DNA of 64,000 bases from a virus, in the IMG/VR virus record IMGVR_UViG_3300045995_000345, positions 1 to 64,000 of that record. One strand, given 5' to 3'. This document shows, one piece after another, positions 49,727 to 58,358 of the stretch. The translations under genes were made by a program, and so were the position numbers. How positions within the stretch are numbered: position 1 is the first letter of the stretch; each line of letters starts with the position of its first letter. Below the pieces are notes generated by a model that was not told the DNA's origin, did no database searches, and saw only the letters and a program-made list of their open reading frames with translations.

Positions 49727-51006
49727 ATCTTCTTGATGACCGCCTCAGCCGAGTAGGTGCAGCCCGTGAATGTGCCCGTCGTCGCGATGGTAATTGTTGT
49801 GTTGGCTTTAACTCGCAGGTGCAGTGCCACGCCCTCGTAGGGAACTGCTCCATTGGCGAAGTTGACGATCGCCACTGAAGCTCCGGCCAGCGTGATGAAC
49901 GGCAAGGTGAGCGTTCGAGCGGTATTGCCCTCATCCGTGTAGACACAGGTGACGGTGAAGTTCTCCGTGCCAGAAGTTGTTACCAGAACATTAGCCGACA
50001 CCTCGTAGCTCCAGTCCGATGGTCCAGCGGTATGAGTCGCAACCGAAGCGTTGGCTGCTGTCTGAGCCGTCACCCGTCCGGTAGTGGTGGTCACGATCTT
50101 GCTGCGGACTGCACCAGTGGTCCGCGTGAAGTAAAGGGTATCAGTCAGAAACTCCATCGCTCCAGCTTCAGCCGTGGTAGTCAACGTGCCGGAAGTGAAT
50201 TTGAGCGGTGCTGTATTAGCCGTAGCTGTGCCGGCTTTCAGCATCACGACTGCGGTTGGTTCGGGCGTCCCCAACCCGACGTTGCCGCTTTCTCTTATGA
50301 CCATTGCTGTATTGGGTGTTCCACCCTTACTGACAACGAATTTTATGGCATTTTGGTCGGTGCCGTTTATTCCGGCAGGAACATATCCCACCACTCTCGC
50401 TGTTCTAGCCGCAACACTAGTTTGGAAATCAAGAGACCCGAACTCCCTATCGCTTGGGTCTGAACCTGGCGTCAGTCCTATATTCGAGACGATAAGTTTC
50501 TTGAATGTCGAGTTGCCACTGTAGGACAGATGCAGCAAATCGCTCGGCGTCAGCGTCCCGATCCCAACATTCCCATTCGTCGTCGCAAGCGTCGTCGTGT
50601 AAATCAGGTTCGACATCGCATTAGCCCTGTCGCTCGCCGTCGCGAACTCGCCGAGGAAGTTGGCTTTGTGGAGGTCACCAATCCCACCCCGTTCAAGCCA
50701 GCGCCCGGCATACCCCGTGGGCTTGAACACCGAGTTAGTGTTGGTGGCCGTGGAGGAACTGGCGTCGTAGTAGAACAGGCCGCCCAGACCATCTGTAGCC
50801 GTGGCCCGCCCAAGGGTGAAGACATCCGGGGTCGTCTGGCTGGGCGCGACCAGCACCAGTTGCGCTGTCGTGTTGACCACACGGGGGACGCGTATGGTTG
50901 GGGTGGCGATTGCCGCGCCGAACAGGTCGCAGAGCGCGAGCACGCCGCCCAGTAGTGAACCAATGATGTAACCCCGCAAGAAGCAGAGTGAGAAGTTGCG
51001 TTTCAT
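49723..51006 (-). CDS. fibre-like protein with N-terminal membrane segment
   Basis: 427 residues from ATG at 51006. The N-terminal hydrophobic segment (GYIIGSLLGGVLALCDLFGA) precedes a beta-rich Thr/Gly body with GNVGIGT-type repeats (NVGIGTLTPS, NVGLGTPEP) common in phage tail fibres. A chaperone-like or exported fibre is possible. Confidence 0.6.
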   Translation of the reverse strand: MKRNFSLCFLRGYIIGSLLGGVLALCDLFGAAIATPTIRVPRVVNTTAQLVLVAPSQTTPDVFTLGRATATDGLGGLFYYDASSSTATNTNSVFKPTGYAGRWLERGGIGDLHKANFLGEFATASDRANAMSNLIYTTTLATTNGNVGIGTLTPSDLLHLSYSGNSTFKKLIVSNIGLTPGSDPSDREFGSLDFQTSVAARTARVVGYVPAGINGTDQNAIKFVVSKGGTPNTAMVIRESGNVGLGTPEPTAVVMLKAGTATANTAPLKFTSGTLTTTAEAGAMEFLTDTLYFTRTTGAVRSKIVTTTTGRVTAQTAANASVATHTAGPSDWSYEVSANVLVTTSGTENFTVTCVYTDEGNTARTLTLPFITLAGASVAIVNFANGAVPYEGVALHLRVKANTTITIATTGTFTGCTYSAEAVIKKI

Positions 51007-51007
51007 G

Positions 51008-51604
51008 TTAGAAAGAGGTAATGCGAACCCATTGGCCGGTTCCTGGATCGTTGATGACATTCACGGCGTCTGGAGTAAGAGTCTGCGACATAGAGCCCCG
51101 GAACAACCCGCTCCGGCCGAGTCCGGCGGAGTCGTAAACCATCATGGGGAGCCCTTCGATTGTCACTGTCTGTGAACCAATATCGGTGAAGTTTACCCAC
51201 ACTCCAGTACCAGTCGCGTTGGTTGTTCCCCCCGCCATCGTGGTGCCCGAAACACTGATGGATGCTGTGTCGCTCGAACTGATGGGAATTGTGTTGCCCG
51301 ATAAGCCAGGCACGGTGGCGATTACGTAAACTCTCGTTCCGGTGTACGATGCGTAGAGAAAATTGATCGGATTCCCGAGGGTGGCATCTCCAATCGCTGA
51401 ACCGAGAATGTTTCGGCACGCGTTGATGGCATTGCTTAGGGACTTTGCCACATCGAAGGTGCTGTTGCCGGAAAAGTCTGTGCCGAACGTATAAGTCCGG
51501 AGCCCAGCCGTAATGGTCATCCCGATGGCTGGAACAGCACTGACCGTGAAGTAGCCGGTGGCCGGAAGGCCAAACGGCATGTAATATGTAAAACCAGGAT
51601 TCAT
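51008..51604 (-). CDS. hypothetical beta-rich protein
   Basis: 198 residues, Thr/Ser/Gly-rich and beta-rich (TFGTDFSGNSTFDVAKSLSN). It precedes the fibre-like gene by one base, so the two are co-expressed. A GAGGA ribosome binding site lies upstream. Likely a tail-fibre partner. Confidence 0.55.
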   Translation of the reverse strand: MNPGFTYYMPFGLPATGYFTVSAVPAIGMTITAGLRTYTFGTDFSGNSTFDVAKSLSNAINACRNILGSAIGDATLGNPINFLYASYTGTRVYVIATVPGLSGNTIPISSSDTASISVSGTTMAGGTTNATGTGVWVNFTDIGSQTVTIEGLPMMVYDSAGLGRSGLFRGSMSQTLTPDAVNVINDPGTGQWVRITSF

Positions 51605-51787
51605 CGCATCCTCTTGTTTTCAGATTGTTTGGAACGCTTTACTGCATTGGATGTTCCTTTAATCCCTGAAGAAGAGTTTAGTCAAGCGAAGTTTCTTGAA
51701 ATAGTCCATTGACCTGATTGGGCACAAGAGTATTTTGGAAGCATGAAAATCAGCCAGAGACAGTAAAACACCAACCTCACCATCACC
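51605..51787. promoter_or_regulatory. divergent early/late promoter region
   Basis: Plus strand: TTGACC (51709-51714), 16-base spacer, TATTTT (51731-51736) is a good sigma-70-type promoter for the recT operon. Minus strand: TTGACT (51685-51680) with a weak TTAAAG about 17 bases on. No palindrome copy lies here. Confidence 0.55.
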
Positions 51788-53137
51788 ATGTCTGAGCAGC
51801 AACAAACCAAAGCACTCTCAACGATCGATACAGCGAAGTCGTTCCTCGCGGACCCGGCGCTCCTGGCGCAAATCAGGGTCGCGTGTTCGCGCACCATGAC
51901 CCCGGAGCGGGTTGCGCGAATTGCCCTCACGGCGGTCCTGTCCTCACCGAAGCTGGGCCAGTGTTTCATGACGAAGCCCGGGAAGGCGTCCATTGCCAAG
52001 GCGCTGATCACGGCCAGTCAGCGCGGGCTGGAATGCGACGGCAGGCAGGGGCACCTCGTTCCGTTCAACTGCAAGCAACCGGACGGCACCTCGGCAATGA
52101 CCGCCCAATTCCTGCCGGGTTACCAGGGCTTGATCGACCTCGCCTACAACCATCCCAACGTCGGCGCAATCTGGGCGGAAGCCGTGTTTGAGAAGGACGA
52201 GTTCGCCTACCGTAAGGGATTGGACCGAGAGCTGAGTCACGTCCCCTACGCTGGCGAGGATGATCCCGGTCCGCTGGTGGCGACTTATGCTGTCTGCGAA
52301 ATGAGGAGTGGATCGAAGGTGTTCGTGGTTCTGTTCCCTCGCGACATCAAAAAGATCATCGCCTTCTCCGCCAGCGCCGCCGGCGAAGATTCGATCTGGA
52401 AGAAGCACCCGGAGTCCATGTGGAAGAAGTCGGCCATTCGTGCCCTGTGCAAGTACATCCCGCAGTCCAACGAGCTGCGCGACCTGCTGAACGACGAAGA
52501 CGAAATTGACCGCTCGATTGGTGGAACTTCCCTTGGCGGATCCTTTGCGGACATGAAGCCGGCGAACGTGACGCCGTTGCCGCAGGTGGGGGATGCGATG
52601 ACGGCCACGCCTCCGGTGGCAGCCACTCCGTTGCCGCCGCAACCCCAACCTCCGGTCGCAGTCACCGCTCCGCCGCCGGTTGCCGAACCTGCCAAGCGAG
52701 GCCCTGGCCGTCCTAGAAAGCCAGTTTCCAGCGACATGCCTACGGATGTCACTCCTCCGGCTGAACCCGAAACCGATGCTGCTCCGTCCGATCCTGCGCT
52801 TCCTCCGGACTCAACTCCTGCTGCTACCGAGCCTGAACTTCCAGCCGAAGACTTCATCAACGTCACCCGCGCCACCGACCCGGCCAGCAACCACCACAAG
52901 CTGATGCTGGCGGTTGAGGGCGTGGACGTCCCGGTCAAGATCACGGATCTCGCCGGGGCTGTAACCACGTCCAGCCGCAAGGCCACGTTCAAAGACTTCC
53001 GCGATCTGGCAATCGGTTCGGGCTGGTTTGGTGAGACCGTTAAGAACTGGCCCTCTGTGCCGCAGGAGATTGCGGACATGCTTGTCGTCAGGCAGAAGGC
53101 CCTGGCGAAGAAACTCGCTGACGCGGCCACAGCCTAA
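51788..53137 (+). CDS. recT: RecT-family single-strand annealing protein
   Basis: 449 residues. Residues 1-250 match RecT (SSPKLGQCFMTKPGKASIAK, GHLVPFN, FLPGYQGLIDLAY, HPESMWKKSAIRAL). Beyond this lies a ~200-residue extension: a Pro-rich linker, an AT-hook-like KRGPGRPRKP, and a further alpha-beta segment. Ordinary RecT proteins end near residue 270. The nuclease partner follows. Palindrome site 19 lies in the linker. Confidence 0.9.
   Translation: MSEQQQTKALSTIDTAKSFLADPALLAQIRVACSRTMTPERVARIALTAVLSSPKLGQCFMTKPGKASIAKALITASQRGLECDGRQGHLVPFNCKQPDGTSAMTAQFLPGYQGLIDLAYNHPNVGAIWAEAVFEKDEFAYRKGLDRELSHVPYAGEDDPGPLVATYAVCEMRSGSKVFVVLFPRDIKKIIAFSASAAGEDSIWKKHPESMWKKSAIRALCKYIPQSNELRDLLNDEDEIDRSIGGTSLGGSFADMKPANVTPLPQVGDAMTATPPVAATPLPPQPQPPVAVTAPPPVAEPAKRGPGRPRKPVSSDMPTDVTPPAEPETDAAPSDPALPPDSTPAATEPELPAEDFINVTRATDPASNHHKLMLAVEGVDVPVKITDLAGAVTTSSRKATFKDFRDLAIGSGWFGETVKNWPSVPQEIADMLVVRQKALAKKLADAATA
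52713..52731. repeat. dispersed 19-bp palindrome, site 19
   Basis: CTAGAAAGCCAGTTTCCAG lies in the RecT linker, next to the AT-hook-like codons, and is read as RKPVSS. Confidence 0.82.
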
Positions 53138-53152
53138 CCCGCTCTACAACCC

Positions 53153-54274
53153 ATGGAAGACGAGCGCAAAGGTTGTCCGTCGGCTTCCGGTATGCAGCGG
53201 TACGCGCTGTGTGCCGGGAGCTGGCCCTTGGAGCAGAGCCTCTCCATTCCCGAGTTCACATCTGAATGGGCTGAGTCCGGCACTCGCATTCACGATTACG
53301 TTCGGCTTGGGTTACGCGGCACAGACGAATCTGCGAAACTCAAGGATGATGCGGAGCGCGAGACTGGCTCTGCCATTCTTGAGCAGACCAAGGTGCTGAT
53401 CGAGGACGCCATCACGCACTGGGCCGATGGTGGAAGGCCAACGGAATACACGGAGGTCCGCCTCTGGGACACGCCGCTGTCCAGCATTACTGGCGGTAAG
53501 ACCTATTCCGGGAAGTTCGACCTTATGCTGATCGATTCCAGTGGCCAGCGAGCCATCCTGATCGATTACAAGTCCGGCTGGGGTGAAGTCCCACCTGCCG
53601 ACCAGAACCTTCAGATGCGCTGTTACGCGGCCCTGGCGCGCATCAACTACAACGTCCGCAGCATCATCGTAGCCATCGTTCAGCCCAACAAAGGAAAGCC
53701 ATCCGTGGCGCATTACAGCGAGACGGACTTGGTTGAGTCGGTGAAGTGGATTCGCGCAACCATCTCTGCCTGTCACGAACCTGGTGCGCCACGAAAAGCC
53801 GCAGCCGCAGCCTGCAAATACTGCAATGCCAAATCGAAATGTCCCGAAGCCACTGAAGTCCTTATGAACCTCGCCACCGGAGTTATCCCCAGCGATTTTG
53901 CGTCTGCCCTTGAGCAGACTGAGATCGCCAAGCTCGTCATCAAAGACATCGAGCAACGCGCCAAAGCGGAACTCGAAAAGGATCCAGCCTGCATTCCTGG
54001 CTGGCACCTGAAGCCGGGCAACACTCGGCGCACGGCGCCTGAAGTTACCAATGTCCAACAACGGGTGGTTGACCTGCTGCCGTTGGAGAAGTTCCTGCCG
54101 TGCTGCACGGTGGCGATTGGCAAGCTGGAGAAGGCTTACAGCAAGAGCGCCGGGCTCAAAGGAGAAACTGGCAAGAAGGCGCTGGAATCCAGGCTGGGTG
54201 AACTGATCGTCAAGAAACAGAACGCCCCCACGCTGGCGCGAGTCGGCGCTGAGGACGAAGAAGGAGAGGAGTGA
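53153..54274 (+). CDS. RecE/Cas4-like PD-(D/E)XK exonuclease (DUF2800-type)
   Basis: 373 residues. GKFDLMLID followed by AILIDYKSG gives the D-(x)n-DxK nuclease core, with QMRCYAAL as the following helix motif. A C-x2-C-x5-C cluster (CKYCNAKSKC) resembles the Fe-S or zinc knot of Cas4/AddB nucleases. Acts with RecT in strand resection. The C-terminal ~120 residues are a helical extension. Confidence 0.85.
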   Translation: MEDERKGCPSASGMQRYALCAGSWPLEQSLSIPEFTSEWAESGTRIHDYVRLGLRGTDESAKLKDDAERETGSAILEQTKVLIEDAITHWADGGRPTEYTEVRLWDTPLSSITGGKTYSGKFDLMLIDSSGQRAILIDYKSGWGEVPPADQNLQMRCYAALARINYNVRSIIVAIVQPNKGKPSVAHYSETDLVESVKWIRATISACHEPGAPRKAAAAACKYCNAKSKCPEATEVLMNLATGVIPSDFASALEQTEIAKLVIKDIEQRAKAELEKDPACIPGWHLKPGNTRRTAPEVTNVQQRVVDLLPLEKFLPCCTVAIGKLEKAYSKSAGLKGETGKKALESRLGELIVKKQNAPTLARVGAEDEEGEE

Positions 54275-54279
54275 ACATC

Positions 54280-54450
54280 ATGAAGCTGACCAAAGAACAA
54301 TCATCCGAAATGCTCGACGCAGCCAAGCCGCTCATCAAGTGGCTCAACGAAAACTGTCACCCGCACTGCGAAGCGCACGTGAGCCAGACCACCGTTGAAC
54401 TCAATGAGGTGATTGCCAGCAACATCACCAACGAATACCTGCGAGATTAA
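54280..54450 (+). CDS. small hypothetical protein
   Basis: 56 residues starting MKLTKEQSSEMLDAAK, with a strong GGAGAGGAG sequence upstream. A GTG at 54271 is the alternative start. Contains NCHPHCEAHV, possibly a metal-binding turn. Position suggests an accessory replication gene. Confidence 0.55.
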   Translation: MKLTKEQSSEMLDAAKPLIKWLNENCHPHCEAHVSQTTVELNEVIASNITNEYLRD

Positions 54451-54463
54451 CACCGTAATTCCC

Positions 54464-54625
54464 ATGCGCAAATTCATCGACAGCGCCGCCTTCCCGTGGG
54501 TGGTAACCATCGGGGCAGCCTTGCTGGTGCTCGCGCTCCGGGAGCTGGGCGTCACGTCCACGCTGGTTCTTCTGGCCGTCTGGTTCGGAATTGGACTTGG
54601 CGCCATGTCACTCCGCTTCAAATAG
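54464..54625 (+). CDS. small membrane protein
   Basis: 53 residues starting MRKFIDSAAFPWVVTI with two hydrophobic stretches (VVTIGAALLVLAL and LVLLAVWFGIGLGAM). Directly before the endolysin gene; a holin role is possible, but it is in the early-strand operon. Confidence 0.5.
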   Translation: MRKFIDSAAFPWVVTIGAALLVLALRELGVTSTLVLLAVWFGIGLGAMSLRFK

Positions 54626-54627
54626 CC

Positions 54628-55467
54628 ATGCGCTTCCTGCTCCCATTGATCCTGTGCTACAGCGCCAGCGCCGCTGACTTGATGGATGGCATCGTAAAGG
54701 TGGAGTCCGGGGGCAGGAACGGCGCCAGGGGAGACAAGGTCCACGGCGTTCCGCATTCACGCGGCAAGACCCAGATCCAGAAGGACGCGTGGAACGATGC
54801 CTGCAAGCGTCTGCATGTCAGGTGGCGCTGGGAAACGGACGCGCACGATCCAGCCAAGACCATGATCGTTTCACGCAACCACCTCGACTGGCTGCGAGTT
54901 CAGTTCAAGTCCGCGACCGGAAGATCTCCCAGCGTTGCGGACGACTACGCACTCTGGAATCTGGGTTTCCAAGGGTACGCACGCCGGGGATTGCGCATTA
55001 CGAATACCCCGAAGAGAACGCAGAGGGCTGCGTCTGAGATTTCTCCCACCGCGCTCCGGGTAACACCGACGGCAAGATTAGGGATGGCCGCAACTGCGCG
55101 GGAAGGCGCGGCCCCCAAACTCGTAACGGGTAAATGCGGTCGAACCATGACCAACAGCGAGGACAGAGGTGACAGCCGGGAAAGACCGGCAACCGTCCTA
55201 CCCCTCCCGTCCGCCAACAACATCAAGGAGTCCGACCCAATCGGGGCGTTGGGGAACACAGACAACGCCATTCACAAACTCGGATCAAGGACGGGAGGCT
55301 CCCTTTCCCCCGCGCCCGCAGAGCTGGGATTTACTTCCAAACGTAAAACGCCCAGTGAAGCGAGCAAACCTGCCCAGCTTGTGCTGAAGCAGGGCGGGGC
55401 CACTTTCCATCCCGCGTTGGCGACCAGCGAAACGGCCGACAAGGCGACAGTGCGGACCAGTCGCTAA
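54628..55467 (+). CDS. secreted lytic transglycosylase-like endolysin
   Basis: 279 residues from ATG at 54628, with a signal peptide (MRFLLPLILCYSASAADL). Residues ~20-130 have a lysozyme-like ESGG (Glu29) and SRGKTQIQ layout and a WNLGFQGYARRG segment. The last ~140 residues are low complexity Ser/Thr/Ala/Pro-rich and may be non-catalytic. A role in cell-wall lysis or entry is inferred. Confidence 0.65.
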   Translation: MRFLLPLILCYSASAADLMDGIVKVESGGRNGARGDKVHGVPHSRGKTQIQKDAWNDACKRLHVRWRWETDAHDPAKTMIVSRNHLDWLRVQFKSATGRSPSVADDYALWNLGFQGYARRGLRITNTPKRTQRAASEISPTALRVTPTARLGMAATAREGAAPKLVTGKCGRTMTNSEDRGDSRERPATVLPLPSANNIKESDPIGALGNTDNAIHKLGSRTGGSLSPAPAELGFTSKRKTPSEASKPAQLVLKQGGATFHPALATSETADKATVRTSR

Positions 55468-55509
55468 CGCGGGATGCTTGACTTCCTGAAATACTCAGTT
55501 ACTCCTTGA
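55468..55509 (+). promoter_or_regulatory. promoter-like box before RNA copy B
   Basis: TTGACT at 55478-55483 lies 50 bases before the ACATCGACT core, nearly the same distance (51) as the TTGACA before copy A. The -10 element is weak (TACTCC). Confidence 0.4.
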
Positions 55510-55641
55510 GTGAGTCCGAAAGGATTCACATCGACTCAACCCGGTGAAGACAGACACGACAATTCCGAACCTCCCACACGTTGGGGCAAGACGCCAGTCC
55601 TGCCCGGTTGAGCAGCGCGTGGGAGGTTCTGAGGTGTCACG
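55510..55641 (+). ncRNA. structured RNA leader, copy B (pseudoknot)
   Basis: Elements: P0 GTGAGTCC-GAAA-GGATTCAC (55510-55529); P1 5' strand CTCAACC 55535-55541; P2 5' strand AACCTCCCAC 55568-55577; P3 GGGCA 55584-55588 with TGCCC 55601-55605; P1 3' strand GGTTGAG 55606-55612; P2 3' strand GTGGGAGGTT 55619-55628. A GAGGTG ribosome binding site and the ATG at 55642 follow. Compared with copy A every helix has changed sequence but kept pairing, while ACATCGACT and TTCCGA stayed. Confidence 0.75.
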
Positions 55642-55830
55642 ATGAAGTTGATATTCAGCAAGCAGGAGATCGCGCAGGCGGTCGAAGTTTACTGGGGCGG
55701 CGAATTACTCAACGCGGCAGAGAATTACACGGAGGGTGAGTGTGGTGTTTTTTACGACATGGAAACCGGGGAAATAACCGCTGAGATTGAGATCACCCAA
55801 AAGTCGTTGAGTGAAAGGAAGGCCGAATGA
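55642..55830 (+). CDS. small protein controlled by the structured RNA
   Basis: 62 residues, acidic and helical (SKQEIAQAVEVYWGGELLNA). It opens the DUF1376-helicase-SSB operon, starting just after RNA copy B and ending in an ATGA overlap. It could itself be a replication accessory protein, or a leader coupling the RNA to downstream genes. Confidence 0.6.
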   Translation: MKLIFSKQEIAQAVEVYWGGELLNAAENYTEGECGVFYDMETGEITAEIEITQKSLSERKAE

Positions 55831-56729
55831 GCGCCCCCGCTTCCTTCCCGTTCTACCCCGACGACTTCCTGGCCGGAACCATGGAGATGTCCACTGATGA
55901 GGTTGGAGCCTACATCCGGCTCCTCTCTCACCAATGGAACCGCGGTTCAATTCCGGTTCAAACCGAAAAGCAACAACGGTTGGCTGGGGGCTCAGTCTCG
56001 GCCGACGTAATTTCCAAGTTTGAGGTGTGTGAAGACGGCCTTCTCCGGAACGCGAGGATGGAGTTTGAGCGAGAGAAGCAATGTAAGTATCGTGATGCTC
56101 AAGCACTTAAGGGTCGCCTTAGTGGCCAGGCAAGGCGAACCCCGGTTGAACCCCGGTTGAACCCCGGTTCAGTTTTGGTTGGAACCCAATCGAACCCCCC
56201 CGTCCCCGTCCCCGTCCCCGTCCCAATTGTACAAATACCCAGCAAGCCGGGCGGTGGAGTTTCGGAATTACCGAAAGACGCAGAAGACATCGAGGCTCAG
56301 ATCGACCAGCTCTACTCCGCCTACCCGAAGCACGTCGGCGTAGCGAATGCGAAGAGGGCGATTCGGAAGGCATTGAAAAAGGCGACGTTTGAAGTCCTCT
56401 TCGAAGCCGTCACTGCCTTTGCAGTTTCCCAGGCCAGTAGGTCGGCGGAGACGAAGAAGTTCATTCCCGACCCGGCGACGTGGTTCAACGCGGAACGTTG
56501 GACAGACGACCGCACCACATGGACGGTTGGGCAGAACGGCTCCACGGTCCCGCCCCACAAGCAGCTTGACGCGGTCAAGCTCTCGATCGAGACGCACCCC
56601 GCGAACCGGGAGTATGTCGGCTACGACGAACGGAAGGTCACGCCAGAGTTGAAGACCCAGCTCTCCGACCTTCGGAAGGCGGCAGAGCAGTTGACGCTTC
56701 GGATCGCGAAAGGATCCATCCATGGGTAA
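55827..56729 (+). CDS. DUF1376-like replication-associated protein
   Basis: 300 residues. The N-terminal 90 residues (FPFYPDDFLAGTMEMSTDEV, then GAYIRLLSHQW) are DUF1376-like. The C-terminal half resembles phage helicase-loader or origin-binding tails. A middle linker is built from short tandem repeats: three copies of a GAACCCCGGTT unit and a repeated GTCCCC (VPVPVPVP). Acts before DnaB in the operon. Confidence 0.75.
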   Translation: MSAPASFPFYPDDFLAGTMEMSTDEVGAYIRLLSHQWNRGSIPVQTEKQQRLAGGSVSADVISKFEVCEDGLLRNARMEFEREKQCKYRDAQALKGRLSGQARRTPVEPRLNPGSVLVGTQSNPPVPVPVPVPIVQIPSKPGGGVSELPKDAEDIEAQIDQLYSAYPKHVGVANAKRAIRKALKKATFEVLFEAVTAFAVSQASRSAETKKFIPDPATWFNAERWTDDRTTWTVGQNGSTVPPHKQLDAVKLSIETHPANREYVGYDERKVTPELKTQLSDLRKAAEQLTLRIAKGSIHG

Positions 56730-58149
56730 GCAGTTCCTCAGTGATATGCCCATCGACAGGCTCCCGCCGCACGCACCAGAGGCGGAGCAAGCCGTGATCG
56801 GATGCTGCCTACTCACAAACGACGCCATAGATGAAGTCTTGGAAACTGGACTTTCCAGTGAATGGTTCTATGACCTTCGCTTGCGGGATATGTGGACGGT
56901 GTTGTCTACGATGCGCGCTGCCGGAATTCCCATCGACTTGATTTCGCTTCCGCAGAAGTTGCGCGACGCTGGGAAGCTGGAGGCCGTTGGTGGGATTGCC
57001 TATATCACCGCCCTGATTGACGGAGTTCCGAGCGCAAGCATAGTCGGATACTACGTCGGGATGCTTCGCGATAAGTGGCTTTTGAGGAAGGCTATTGCCG
57101 TCTGCACTGAGCATGTGTCGAAAGCCTACGAGGGTTGCGACGCTGAGGATGTTGTGGCTTCACTTGAACGAGACTCACTCGCCATCCGTGATGACAAGTC
57201 TGACAAGCGCGCCGAGACAATGCAGACCATCGCAAGGCGTGTGGTGGAGAACATCGAGAAACGGATGACTTCCGGTGAGGGAGTTATCAGCACAGGCTTC
57301 ACGGATCTGGACAAGTACACTTCCGGAGGGCTGAAGGATTCCGAGATGTGGATCATGGCGGCGCGCCCGTCACTTGGTAAGACTTCGCTCGCGATGAACA
57401 TCGCCGCTAACGTCGCTGACGCTTTCCGGTCCGAATGGTTATCCTCGCACGCGAAGGAAGAACCCTACGCAGGCCAAAGCGTTCTCGTGTTCAGTTTGGA
57501 GATGACCGCCGAAGCCCTCACTGAGCGCATGGTGTCCAGCTACGCTAGGGTGGGAACCCGAAGGACGGAGGCGTTCAACGAACGGGAAATGGTAAGGCTC
57601 ACCACGGCGGTTGGTGTCGTGTCCAAACTCCCACTCATCATTGAAGATTCTCCAATGACGCTTGGCCGGATTATGGCCAAGGCGCGCCGGCACGTTTCGC
57701 GTGACAACACGAAGGTGATCGTTGTGGATTATCTCCAGTGCATTCTGAGCACCCCCGACGCGCGCTCCCAGGATCGAAGGGTTGAGGTTGACGGGTTCAG
57801 CCGGGGCCTGAAGCAAATGGCGAAAGAGCTGAAGGTCCCCGTGCTGGTTGCCGCCCAGCTCAACCGGGATCTTGAGCGCGAAAAGAACCGACGCCCGCGC
57901 ATGTCTGATTTGCGCGAGGCTGGCGGCATCGAAGCCGACGCGGACTTCATAGGGTTCCTTTACAAGCCGTCATCAAAGGGCGAAGAAGAGGAATCGGATT
58001 CGTGTGCCGTGAACCTGCTCATTGGGAAGCAGCGCAACGGAATGGCCAACGTCGATGTCGCCCTAACCTTCCTCAAACAGTTCACGCGTTTTGAAAGCGC
58101 CGCAAAAGTATGCTCGGAAGACTATCGCCCCACCCACTCGGACCCATGA
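56722..58149 (+). CDS. dnaB: DnaB-type replicative helicase
   Basis: 475 residues. N-terminal DnaB domain (PPHAPEAEQAVIGCCLL), Walker A ARPSLGKT (214-221), Walker B-like VIVVDYLQ, and a late RNGMANV helicase motif are present. It unwinds the replication fork. A PHAPEAE start and DLREAGGIEADAD are typical. Palindrome site 20 is read LETGLSS. Confidence 0.9.
   Translation: MGKQFLSDMPIDRLPPHAPEAEQAVIGCCLLTNDAIDEVLETGLSSEWFYDLRLRDMWTVLSTMRAAGIPIDLISLPQKLRDAGKLEAVGGIAYITALIDGVPSASIVGYYVGMLRDKWLLRKAIAVCTEHVSKAYEGCDAEDVVASLERDSLAIRDDKSDKRAETMQTIARRVVENIEKRMTSGEGVISTGFTDLDKYTSGGLKDSEMWIMAARPSLGKTSLAMNIAANVADAFRSEWLSSHAKEEPYAGQSVLVFSLEMTAEALTERMVSSYARVGTRRTEAFNEREMVRLTTAVGVVSKLPLIIEDSPMTLGRIMAKARRHVSRDNTKVIVVDYLQCILSTPDARSQDRRVEVDGFSRGLKQMAKELKVPVLVAAQLNRDLEREKNRRPRMSDLREAGGIEADADFIGFLYKPSSKGEEEESDSCAVNLLIGKQRNGMANVDVALTFLKQFTRFESAAKVCSEDYRPTHSDP
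56839..56858. repeat. dispersed palindrome, site 20 (20 bp)
   Basis: TTGGAAACTGGACTTTCCAG has a six-base spacer. It lies near the 5' end of the helicase gene. Confidence 0.78.
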
Positions 58150-58358
58150 TCCCCGGCACCCACCGTTCCAGTCTGCGCCACATCGCGAAGCCGCTCAAGG
58201 GCGAGTGCTTCGTGTGCGGCCGCAAAGGTGCGCACAAGTGGTGGGACGATGAATGCAACGCCATGATCTGCGAGCGCTGCGTCCAGCCAACGCTCACCGC
58301 CGAACGTTTCCTGCACATCCAAGGACCGAGATGCGGCGTGGAGAAACCTCAGCCATGA
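58146..58358 (+). CDS. small zinc-binding protein
   Basis: 70 residues, start fixed by ATGA overlap. CFVCGRKG and CERC form a treble-clef-like four-cysteine site. Likely a DNA- or protein-binding accessory of the helicase operon. Confidence 0.6.
   Translation: MIPGTHRSSLRHIAKPLKGECFVCGRKGAHKWWDDECNAMICERCVQPTLTAERFLHIQGPRCGVEKPQP

Noticed and set aside
56185-56230. CRISPR-like repeat
   Set aside because: Units are six bases without spacers; it is a simple coding repeat.
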